From positions 186,001 through 250,000 of the forward strand of contig NZ_JACIDX010000008.1 of NCBI RefSeq assembly GCF_014196525.1: a DNA stretch of 64,000 nucleotides, written 5' to 3'. The notes beneath the pieces are model-generated. The model had not been told where the DNA came from and ran no database searches. It saw only the letters and a program-made list of their open reading frames with translations. A program made the position numbers and the translations under genes. Below are positions 18,626 to 26,318 of this stretch, one piece after another (position 1 is the stretch's first letter; the number at the start of each line of letters is the position of its first letter). Source of the stretch: Novosphingobium sediminicola. GTDB taxonomy: Bacteria > Pseudomonadota > Alphaproteobacteria > Sphingomonadales > Sphingomonadaceae.

Positions 18626-19782
18626 GCCCCCGAAATGTCCCCGGAAAGATCCAATGCCTGTGCGCGGCCTTTCCACATGCCGCCCTTGCCCCGGTAATAG
18701 GCCCAAGCTGAATAGATTGTGCATGAAACATAGAACAGCGCGACCAAAGGCAGAGCCAGAGCGCGCGAGGGCGCACGGCCGTAAAAGCCCAGAATCGGCT
18801 GATAAGACCCCAGCATCAACCCCAGCGCAATCAGGCCCATGACCTGCACCGAGCCATGCGCCATCAGCGCCAGCCACACCGGCGCCCCGAACATCAAGCC
18901 CAGCCCCAGCACTGTGCCCATCAGCAGCAACGGATTATAGCGCAATTGGGCATAGGCGCTGCGCGCGATCATCATGCCGATCTCGCGCCAGTTGGCATAG
19001 GGCCGGATCGACACGCTGCGCCGCGTCAGGCCCAGCCAGATCGGCCCCTGTTTCTTGATGAGCGCGCCCAGCGTGCAATCATCAATCAGCGCCCCGCGCA
19101 TCGCACCAATGCCGCCTGCGGCCTCCAGCGCCTCACGCTCGACCAGCACGCAGCCGCCAGCCGCGCCCGCGATCGGGGCCTTGGGTCGATTGATCCAGTT
19201 GAACGGATAGAGCATCATGAAGAACCAGATGAAGGCGGGCACCAGCCATTTTTCCGCCCATGTCCGGCATGACAGCAGCGCCATGAAGGACACCAGCCGA
19301 CGCCCTTGGTCATGGGGGCCGCCATGGGCGATGCCGACAAGGCGCGTCAGCGTATCGGGCGCATGGTCGATATCGGCGTCCGTCAGCCACAGGTAACGCG
19401 GCGCCCCGGCCTCGATGATCCCCTGATGCACGGCCCAGAGTTTGCCGGTCCAGCCCGCCGCCAAGGGCGCACCGCTCAGCACGGTCAGACGACCACCACA
19501 AAGCGCACCACCAAGGGCGCGGGCCAGATCGCCGGTGCCATCCTCGGAATTGTCATCCACCAGCACCACGCGGAAAGGCCCGGCATAATCCTGCGCCAAC
19601 AGGCTGCCGATGGAGCGGGTGATCACATCGGCCTCATTGCGCGCGGGGACCACGGCGACCACTTCGGGCCACACATCCGGCGCGGCAAAGGGGGCGTTAT
19701 CGTCCGCTTCGCGGCAGGTCCAGAAGCCCGTGGCGACCAGCCCCAGCCAGATCGCCAGCACCAGCGCGGCAAGGATGGTCAT
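18622..19782 (-). CDS. hpnB: HpnB, hopanoid-associated family 2 glycosyltransferase
   Basis: This 386-residue membrane glycosyltransferase has one N-terminal hydrophobic helix (ILAALVLAIWLGLVA) and a GT-A domain with VVPARNEADVI, LVDDNSEDGTG and the metal-binding LTDADID. Several C-terminal membrane segments follow. HpnB is conserved in hopanoid operons; its exact acceptor is not settled. Start and stop codons overlap those of hpnA and hpnC by four bases each, so it sits inside one translationally coupled run. Confidence 0.92.
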   Translation of the reverse strand: MTILAALVLAIWLGLVATGFWTCREADDNAPFAAPDVWPEVVAVVPARNEADVITRSIGSLLAQDYAGPFRVVLVDDNSEDGTGDLARALGGALCGGRLTVLSGAPLAAGWTGKLWAVHQGIIEAGAPRYLWLTDADIDHAPDTLTRLVGIAHGGPHDQGRRLVSFMALLSCRTWAEKWLVPAFIWFFMMLYPFNWINRPKAPIAGAAGGCVLVEREALEAAGGIGAMRGALIDDCTLGALIKKQGPIWLGLTRRSVSIRPYANWREIGMMIARSAYAQLRYNPLLLMGTVLGLGLMFGAPVWLALMAHGSVQVMGLIALGLMLGSYQPILGFYGRAPSRALALPLVALFYVSCTIYSAWAYYRGKGGMWKGRAQALDLSGDISGA

Positions 19783-20774
19783 GGGATCATGCCTTCCTGC
19801 GCAAACCAGCCCAGCGCATCGCGCACCGCCTCCTGCCAAGGCCGCGCGGTATAGCCCAGTTCGGCCTGGGCCCGCGCGCTGGAGAAATACATGTGGTGGC
19901 GCGCCATTTTCAGCGCGTCCACGGTGACGAAAGGTTCAACCCCCGTCATCCGCCCCCACAATTCCGCCCCCACGGCCAAGGGAAACAGCGGCGCCACCGG
20001 CAATTTCACGCGCGGAGCCTTGCGCCCGACCTGCGCGCAGATTTCCGCCAGCATCGCCCCCAGCGTCACATCCTGACCGCCAAGGATATAGCGCCGCCCG
20101 ATCTGGCCCCGCTCCGCCGCCAGCAGATGGCCGCGCGCGACATCCTCGACATGGACAAGGTTGAGGCCCGTTTCGACATAGGCGGGCATCCGCCCATGCG
20201 CGCATTCGACAAGGATGCGGCCCGTGGGCGTGGGTTTGACATCGCGCGGGCCGATGGGGGTCGATGGCTGGACGATGATCGCGGGCAAGCCCTCTTGCGC
20301 CACCATATCCTCGACCAGCCTTTCGGCCACGACCTTGGATTGTTTGTATATGCCGACCGCTTCTTCGACATTGGCGGGCCGGGTTTCATCGGCCACGCCA
20401 TTGTCCAGCGGCTTCAAGGTCGCCACGGACGAGGTGTAAACCACCCGCCCCACGCCCTCGGCCAGCGCGGCGCGCATCACGGCGCGCGTCATCGCTTCAT
20501 TGTTGCGCAGGATCTCGCCCGGATCGCGCGCCCAGAGGCGATAATCGGCAGCGACATGGAACAATTCCGCCCCGCCGCGCATCGCCTCGCGCACCGCGCC
20601 TTCGTCGCGCAGGTCGGCCTCAACGATCTCTCCGGGGAAATCGGCCAGATTGACCCGCGAGGAGGAACCGCGCACCACGCCGCGCACCTGTCGCCCCTGC
20701 GCCGCCAGCACCCGCGCCACCGCGCTGCCCAGAAAACCGGCGACGCCGGTAACGATCGTGATGGGTCCGCTCAT
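19779..20774 (-). CDS. hpnA: HpnA, NAD(P)-dependent sugar epimerase/dehydratase-like protein
   Basis: This 331-residue extended short-chain dehydrogenase has the Rossmann motif VTGVAGFLGSAVARVL near residue 8 and the YxxxK-type active site in IYKQSK (about 145). It resembles dihydroflavonol reductase/epimerase proteins. HpnA is a fixed member of hopanoid operons, with an unproven role in side-chain or sugar modification. It is the first gene of the seven-gene hpnABCDE-shc-hpnG operon. The ATG at 20774 fits the first strand of the Rossmann fold; the longer upstream frame crosses the divergent hpnI promoter. Confidence 0.92.
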   Translation of the reverse strand: MSGPITIVTGVAGFLGSAVARVLAAQGRQVRGVVRGSSSRVNLADFPGEIVEADLRDEGAVREAMRGGAELFHVAADYRLWARDPGEILRNNEAMTRAVMRAALAEGVGRVVYTSSVATLKPLDNGVADETRPANVEEAVGIYKQSKVVAERLVEDMVAQEGLPAIIVQPSTPIGPRDVKPTPTGRILVECAHGRMPAYVETGLNLVHVEDVARGHLLAAERGQIGRRYILGGQDVTLGAMLAEICAQVGRKAPRVKLPVAPLFPLAVGAELWGRMTGVEPFVTVDALKMARHHMYFSSARAQAELGYTARPWQEAVRDALGWFAQEGMIP

Positions 20775-20782
20775 AGCCTGAG

Positions 20783-20823
20783 CCCCTAAACCCTTTTGCT
20801 GCGACTGCAAAGCGGTGTAGGGG
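20783..20823. promoter_or_regulatory. Nested palindrome in the hpnA/hpnI divergent promoter
   Basis: The 57-bp gap between the hpnA and hpnI starts contains CCCCTA (20783-20788) paired with TAGGGG (20818-20823). Inside it lies CTTTTGC (20793-20799) paired with GCAAAG (20807-20812). This nested dyad covers most of the spacer, where RNA polymerase must bind for both directions. It is a candidate operator; no regulator gene is nearby. Confidence 0.5.
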
Positions 20824-20831
20824 CGTGGGGC

Positions 20832-21989
20832 ATGGGATATGTGTTGGCATATGGCGCGCTGGCGCTGGCGGGGGTTGGCCTGCTCTATCAACTCTTTGCC
20901 CTTGGCGCGCTGGGGCGATTCTTCGCCGCGCCGCCCGCCCCCCATGCGCCCGCACAGGCCGTTACAATTCTGAAACCGCTGCATGGCGCCGAACCGCGTC
21001 TGGCCGAAAATCTGGCCGGATTCACGCATCAGGACTATCCCGGAGCTGTGCAGATCGTGCTGGGCACCAACGCGGCGGACGATGGGGCCGCGCTGGTGGC
21101 CCGCGCGTTGATCGCGGCGCATGACAATATCGCCTATTACCCCGGCCCGCGCGCACCTGCTGCCAATGGCAAGGTCGGCTCGCTGATCGCAATGATGCCG
21201 CTGGCCGCGCATGAGGTGCTGGTTTTATCCGACAGCGACATGGTGGTCGCGCCCGATTATCTGGCACGGATCAACGATGCGCTGGCTCAGCCGGGCGTGG
21301 GGGCGGTCTCGTGCCTCTATGTCGGGCGGGGCGATGCCGGATTGTGGAGCCGGGTGGGTGCGATGATGATCGCGGGCCAGACCTTGCCCAATATGGTGGT
21401 GGGTCTGGCCACCGGCATGGCGCAGCCCTGCATGGGTTCCACCATCGCCCTGCGGCGCGAGACTCTGGACGCCATGGGCGGGTTTGAGGCGCTGGCCGAT
21501 GTGCTGGCCGACGATCATGCGATCGGGGCGGGCGTGGCGGCGCAGGGGTTGCGGGTGGATATTCCGCCGATGATTCTCGTCCACGCGGGGGCCGAATCCT
21601 CGTTTCGCGCGCTCTGGCGCCAGCATTTGCGCTGGGCCGTGACGGTGCGCGATCTGGCGGGCGCAGGGCATTATGGCTCGATTGTCACGCATGGATTGCC
21701 GCTGGGGGTTCTGGCGGCGGTGTTGGCGCCCGGTATCGGCGGGGCTTTGCTGCTGGCAATTATCCTTGCACGCCTTGCGCTTGCAGCAAAGGTTCATAAA
21801 TATGCGCCTATTGCCCTGCCCCTGTGGCTGATACCCATCGCCGACCTCATCAGCTTTTGCGTTTTTTGCGCCAGCCTGTTCGCAACTGCGATTGATTGGC
21901 GCGGCGCAAGCCTTACAATGACCTCCAAAGGCCGCATCAGGGGCCACCCTGCCACCGACCATGCCGCCCGCACCAAGAGAGACCGATGA
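20832..21989 (+). CDS. hpnI: HpnI, bacteriohopanetetrol glycosyltransferase
   Basis: HpnI adds N-acetylglucosamine to bacteriohopanetetrol, the first step towards BHT glucosamine and BHT cyclitol ether. The 385-residue protein has an N-terminal membrane helix, then a ceramide-glucosyltransferase-like GT-A domain with VTILKPLHGAEP, LVLSDSDMVV (metal site) and the processive-type QHLRWAVTVR (QxxRW). Three C-terminal hydrophobic segments follow. I chose the ATG at 20832; the longer frame would read through the divergent promoter. It overlaps hpnJ by four bases. Confidence 0.93.
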   Translation: MGYVLAYGALALAGVGLLYQLFALGALGRFFAAPPAPHAPAQAVTILKPLHGAEPRLAENLAGFTHQDYPGAVQIVLGTNAADDGAALVARALIAAHDNIAYYPGPRAPAANGKVGSLIAMMPLAAHEVLVLSDSDMVVAPDYLARINDALAQPGVGAVSCLYVGRGDAGLWSRVGAMMIAGQTLPNMVVGLATGMAQPCMGSTIALRRETLDAMGGFEALADVLADDHAIGAGVAAQGLRVDIPPMILVHAGAESSFRALWRQHLRWAVTVRDLAGAGHYGSIVTHGLPLGVLAAVLAPGIGGALLLAIILARLALAAKVHKYAPIALPLWLIPIADLISFCVFCASLFATAIDWRGASLTMTSKGRIRGHPATDHAARTKRDR

Positions 21990-23431
21990 AGCGCACCATT
22001 TTTCTCCAAGCCCCCTCCTTCCACGGTTTCGACGGGGGCGCCGGCGCCCGCTATCAGGCCAAGCGTGAGATCAAGAGCTTCTGGTATCCGACCTGGCTGG
22101 CCCAGCCCGCCGCGATGGTGCCGGGATCGAAACTGATCGACGCGCCCGCCCATGATCAGAGCTGGGAAGACATCGCCCACGAATTTGATACGGCCGAACT
22201 GGTCATCCTCCACACCTCGACGCCCAGCTTCATGCAGGACATCAAGACGGCGGAACTGATCAAGGCGCGCAACCCCAATTGCCTCGTCGGCTTTGTCGGC
22301 GCCAAGGTGATGATCGAGACGGAGCAGAGCCTTGAGGCCAGCACCGCCATCGATTTCGTCGCGCGTGAGGAATATGACTACACCTGCGTCGAACTGGCCG
22401 AAGGGCGCCCCTTTGCCGAGATCGACGGCATTTCCTATCGCGGGCCCGACGGCACGATCATCAACAACAAGAACCGCGCCATCATCGAGGATATGGACGC
22501 GCTGCCCATGGTTTCGCCCATGTACAAGCGCGACCTGAAGATCGACAATTACTTCATCGGCTATCTCAAGGCGCCCTATGTGTCCTTCTACACCGGGCGC
22601 GGGTGCAAGAGCCGCTGCACCTTCTGCCTGTGGCCCCAGACCATTTCGGGCCACCGCTATCGCTCGCGCTCGGTCGCCAAGGTGATCGAGGAAATCCAGT
22701 ACATCCTCAAGGAAATCCCCGAAACCAAGGAGATCTTCTTTGACGATGACACGCTGACCGATGACATCGACCGCGTGGAAAAGCTGGCCGTCGCCATGGG
22801 CGAACTGGGCTTTGGCAAGCCGGGCTTCCCGCTGACGTGGAGCTGCAACGCCAAGGCCAATGTCCCGCGCAAAACGCTGGAAATCATGAAGGCCAATGGC
22901 TGCCGCCTGCTGCTCGTCGGCTATGAAAGCGGCAATCAGCAAATCCTGCATAACATCAAGAAGGGCCTGCGCGTCGAAGTGGCGCGCGAGTTCACCAAGA
23001 ACTGCCACGAGCTTGGCATCGCCATCCACGGCACCTTCATCCTCGGCCTGCCCGGCGAAACGCTGGAAACGATCGAAGAAACCATCCGCTATGCGCAGGA
23101 AATCAACCCGCACACCATTCAGGTGTCGCTGGCCGCGCCCTATCCGGGCACGTTCCTGTATAATCAGGCGGTGGAAAACGGCTGGTTCGCGGGCGGCAAG
23201 CCGATGACCGACGATGGCGGCCACCAGATCGCCCAGCTTTCCTATCCGCACCTGCCCGCCAGCGTGATCCATGCCAAGGTCGAAGAATTCTACAAGCGCT
23301 TCTATTTCCGCCCGCGCAAGATCGGCGCCATCGTCAATGAAATGGTGCGCGATTGGGACATGATGAAGCGCCGTTTGCGCGAAGGCGTGGAATTCTTCCA
23401 GTTCCTGCGTCAGCGCAAGGAAGCCGCGTAA
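21986..23431 (+). CDS. hpnJ: HpnJ, radical SAM/B12-type hopanoid cyclitol ether enzyme
   Basis: HpnJ is required to turn BHT glucosamine into BHT cyclitol ether, probably by a radical ring contraction. The 481-residue protein has an N-terminal cobalamin-binding-like region and a radical SAM core with CKSRCTFC (Cys207, Cys211, Cys214). FFDDDTLTDD and LLVGYESGNQQIL are also in place. The ATG (21986) overlaps the hpnI stop codon, which decides the start; the longer frame lies within hpnI. Confidence 0.94.
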   Translation: MKRTIFLQAPSFHGFDGGAGARYQAKREIKSFWYPTWLAQPAAMVPGSKLIDAPAHDQSWEDIAHEFDTAELVILHTSTPSFMQDIKTAELIKARNPNCLVGFVGAKVMIETEQSLEASTAIDFVAREEYDYTCVELAEGRPFAEIDGISYRGPDGTIINNKNRAIIEDMDALPMVSPMYKRDLKIDNYFIGYLKAPYVSFYTGRGCKSRCTFCLWPQTISGHRYRSRSVAKVIEEIQYILKEIPETKEIFFDDDTLTDDIDRVEKLAVAMGELGFGKPGFPLTWSCNAKANVPRKTLEIMKANGCRLLLVGYESGNQQILHNIKKGLRVEVAREFTKNCHELGIAIHGTFILGLPGETLETIEETIRYAQEINPHTIQVSLAAPYPGTFLYNQAVENGWFAGGKPMTDDGGHQIAQLSYPHLPASVIHAKVEEFYKRFYFRPRKIGAIVNEMVRDWDMMKRRLREGVEFFQFLRQRKEAA

Positions 23432-23435
23432 ACTG

Positions 23436-24254
23436 ATGACCATACGCCGCCTCGTGGTGACGGCCGATGATTTCGGCGCCGCGCTGGCGGTGAACGAAGC
23501 GGTCGAGCGCGCCCATACGCAAGGCATCCTGACCGCCGCCAGCCTGATGGTTTCGGGCGAGGCGGCGCAGGATGCGGCGGCGCGGGCGCGCCGCCTGCCC
23601 GGACTTGGCGTAGGGCTGCATGTGGTGCTGGCCGATGGTCGCCCGGTGCTGCCGCCGGAGCGGGTCTCGGCGCTGGTGGGGCCGGATGGCTGGTTTCACG
23701 AATCGATGGTGCGCACGGCCTTTGCCATCGCCCTCTCGCCGGTGGCGCGGGCGCAGATGCGGGCCGAGGTGGCGGCGCAATTCGCCGCCTTTGCCGCAAC
23801 CGGCCTCGCGCTCGATCATGTCAACGCGCATAAGCATTTCCACCTCCACCCGATGATCGCAGCGGCAATTATCGAGGAAGGGCGCCGCCATGGCCTGCCC
23901 GCGATCCGTATGCCAGCCCAAGCCGGGACCGGCATGATCGAGCATTGGGCGCGCTTTTTGGGCGCGCGCTGGCGCAAGAGCGGTCTGGCCACCAATGACA
24001 ATGTGACCGGCCTGACCCAGACCGGGGCCTTTACCGCCGAGCGCATGGCCGCCGCGCTGGCCGACCTGCCCGAGGGATTGACCGAGCTTTACACTCATCC
24101 CGCCACGCAGGACGCCTATCCCGGCTCGGCGCCGGGCTATCAATATCGCGCCGAACTGGCCGCGCTGACCGATCCGGGCGTGATCGCGGCGCTGCGCGCC
24201 AGCGGGGTGGAAACCGGCCCCTTCGCGCGCTTTTCCGGGCGAGCGGCAGCCTGA
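23436..24254 (+). CDS. hpnK: HpnK, hopanoid-associated N-acetylglucosaminyl deacetylase
   Basis: HpnK deacetylates N-acetylglucosaminyl-BHT to BHT glucosamine. The 272-residue YdjC/ChbG-fold protein has the metal-binding TADDFG (Asp11, Asp12), LGVGLHVVL (His62) and NAHKHFHLHP (His132 and His134). The gene begins 4 bp after hpnJ. Its stop shares one base with the mlaA-like start (TGATG), so the hpnI-J-K-mlaA order behaves as a single transcription unit. Confidence 0.94.
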   Translation: MTIRRLVVTADDFGAALAVNEAVERAHTQGILTAASLMVSGEAAQDAAARARRLPGLGVGLHVVLADGRPVLPPERVSALVGPDGWFHESMVRTAFAIALSPVARAQMRAEVAAQFAAFAATGLALDHVNAHKHFHLHPMIAAAIIEEGRRHGLPAIRMPAQAGTGMIEHWARFLGARWRKSGLATNDNVTGLTQTGAFTAERMAAALADLPEGLTELYTHPATQDAYPGSAPGYQYRAELAALTDPGVIAALRASGVETGPFARFSGRAAA

Positions 24255-25252
24255 TGGCGCTCGCTCTTGCCCTGCCGCTGGCGCTGGCCCCTCTGGCCGC
24301 CGCCGTCAGCCCGCCCGACCCGGCCCCCGCGCCCGAGGATGTCGAAGCCGCCGCCCAAGTGGCCGCCATCGCCGCGCAAACGCCGGAGGAAAACGCCCCC
24401 ATCATCGTGCTGGGCATGGCCCAGGCCGCCGAGCGCGACGGCAAGAAGTTTGACGAGCCTGAAGAAGGCCCCGACACCATCGCCAATCTGGCCAATCCCG
24501 ATCCGCTCGAAGGCATGAACCGCGTGTTCTTCGCCATCACCCAGCCGATCGACCGCTTCATCCTGCGCCCCATCGCCATCGTCTATCGCACCGTCCTGCC
24601 CGAACCGGTGCGCGACGGGGTGCATAATGCGCTGGCCAATATCTTCATGCCCTCGACGCTGGCCAATGACATGATCCAGTTGAAACCGGAGCGTGCATGG
24701 CAGACCGCCAAGCGCTTCGTGCTCAATTCAACGTTGGGCTTTGGCGGTCTGGTCGATGTCGCCAAGCGCAAGCCTTTCAACACGCCCGCGCACAGCAACG
24801 GCTTTTCCAATACGCTGGGCGTGGCCGGGGCCGGGCCGGGGGTCTATCTCTATCTGCCCATCCTTGGGCCGACCACCATCCGCGACCTGATCGGCATGGG
24901 CGGCGACGCCTTTACCCAGCCGCTGCTGCTCGACCGCGTATCGCGCCCGCAGGTTGCGGTGGCCCCCAACCGGCGCCCGCGCTCCTTCGTCACCGAGGCC
25001 GTCGCCGTCTCCACCCCCGGCGCCATCGCATTGGGCACCAGCGGTGTCGACACGCGCGCGCGCGCCGAGCCTGAGCTCAAGGCCCTCAAGGCCCAGTCGG
25101 TCGACTTCTACGCCGCCCTGCGCTCAACCTATCTGCAACACCGCGCCGGGCAAATCGCCGCGCTCAAAGTCCCGCCGGGGCAAACGCCCGAGGTGCCCGA
25201 ATTCGACGATCCGCTGGAGGATCCGGAAGCGAAGCCGGCGGCAAAGCCTTAG
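24254..25252 (+). CDS. mlaA: MlaA/VacJ family lipid-asymmetry protein
   Basis: This 332-residue protein has an N-terminal signal sequence without a clear lipobox Cys, so unlike E. coli MlaA it may not be lipidated. An acidic/proline stretch is followed by the MlaA core: NPDPLEGMNRVFFAITQPIDRF, the FMPSTLANDMIQLK and LNSTLGFGGLVDVA segments, and GVYLYLPILGPTTIRDLIG. MlaA works in the outer membrane, removing misplaced lipids to MlaC. Placed here with hpnM (MlaC-like), it probably serves hopanoid handling (inference). Its 3' end overlaps hpnL by four bases on the opposite strand. Confidence 0.88.
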   Translation: MALALALPLALAPLAAAVSPPDPAPAPEDVEAAAQVAAIAAQTPEENAPIIVLGMAQAAERDGKKFDEPEEGPDTIANLANPDPLEGMNRVFFAITQPIDRFILRPIAIVYRTVLPEPVRDGVHNALANIFMPSTLANDMIQLKPERAWQTAKRFVLNSTLGFGGLVDVAKRKPFNTPAHSNGFSNTLGVAGAGPGVYLYLPILGPTTIRDLIGMGGDAFTQPLLLDRVSRPQVAVAPNRRPRSFVTEAVAVSTPGAIALGTSGVDTRARAEPELKALKAQSVDFYAALRSTYLQHRAGQIAALKVPPGQTPEVPEFDDPLEDPEAKPAAKP

Positions 25253-26256
25253 AAAGAGTGCCTCCGCGCCCGATATTCCAGCACCGGCCACATCAACAGC
25301 GAGAGACCGAAGGTCAGCTCCCGCAACCGCAAAATCAAACTCAACGCCAACGCCTGAGGCGCGGCCACGCCCATGGCGGCCCCGGCCAGCACGGCGCCCG
25401 CTTCCTGCATGACCAGCCCGCCGGGGACGAAGAAGAGGATCATGCGGGCGGCGGTGGCGGCGCTTTCGATGGCGAAGGCGGCGAAGAGCGAGAGGTTCAT
25501 GCCGAACATATGGGCCGCAATATAGACCTGCACCCCGGCCATGCTCCATGCAAAGAAGTGGAGGATGATGGCCAGCGGCAGGCCGGTGCGCTGGCGGGCC
25601 AGTTCGCGGCGCATCAGATGGATTTCGGCGCGCAGGCGGCGTCCGGTGCGGGTCTGGATAAAGCGGCGGTGGTGGGCGCTGCTGCGCCAGATGCGCCATC
25701 CGACATAGGCCAGCGGCGGCACCGCCAGAAGCCCCCACCAGAGCGATGCGCCGGAGGACGGAGCGGCGGGCGCCGCCTGTTGTCCCCAATGCCCCCAATG
25801 ATACAGAACATAGGCGGCCAGCCCCATATAGGGCAGCTCGGCAATCACCTCGGCGATGATGTCGAGCGCGCGCAGGGCCACCGCCGCGCGCCCTCGCCCG
25901 CCCAGCAGCACCACCGCCCGCGCGCCCACCACATCGCCAAGGCCGGGGGGAAACAGCAGCAGGCTGTGCGCCGCATCGCGCACCAATCGCGCGATCAGGC
26001 TGGAGCGGAAGGGGATGCCGACCTTAAGCGCCTGTTGCGCCGCAGTGCAAAGCAGGATCGCCACGAATTGCACCGGCAGGACCGCCAGCACCGCCAGCGG
26101 GTCGATGGTCGCCACGGCCTGGGCAAACATGTGCCGCAGCCCGCTGTTGGCCGCCACCATGCCCAACAGGCCGGCAAGCAAAAGCACCGATGGCGCAATG
26201 GCGCTCCACCGGCGCGGGGTTCTGGACTGACTCATGGGCGGGCGCGATAGGAGCAT
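25249..26256 (-). CDS. hpnL: HpnL, hopanoid-associated membrane protein (flippase-like family)
   Basis: This 335-residue polytopic protein belongs to the lysylphosphatidylglycerol-synthase TM/UPF0104 family. It has about eight hydrophobic segments, starting at IAPSVLLLAGLLGMVAA and LAVLAVLPVQFVAILLC, and the family-type FPPGLGDVVGARAVVLL and PGGLVMQEAGAVLAGAA motifs. HpnL is a named hopanoid-locus protein; a transport or flipping role is suspected. Start may be 26256 or 26235 (MSQSRT); neither has a strong ribosome site. It is convergent with, and overlaps by four bases, the mlaA-like gene. Confidence 0.87.
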   Translation of the reverse strand: MLLSRPPMSQSRTPRRWSAIAPSVLLLAGLLGMVAANSGLRHMFAQAVATIDPLAVLAVLPVQFVAILLCTAAQQALKVGIPFRSSLIARLVRDAAHSLLLFPPGLGDVVGARAVVLLGGRGRAAVALRALDIIAEVIAELPYMGLAAYVLYHWGHWGQQAAPAAPSSGASLWWGLLAVPPLAYVGWRIWRSSAHHRRFIQTRTGRRLRAEIHLMRRELARQRTGLPLAIILHFFAWSMAGVQVYIAAHMFGMNLSLFAAFAIESAATAARMILFFVPGGLVMQEAGAVLAGAAMGVAAPQALALSLILRLRELTFGLSLLMWPVLEYRARRHSF

Positions 26257-26318
26257 GTGGCGCTTTGGGCAAGGTTGTGCCTTGTTTGCGCCCCAGTTTT
26301 CGGTCAGAGCAACCCGCG

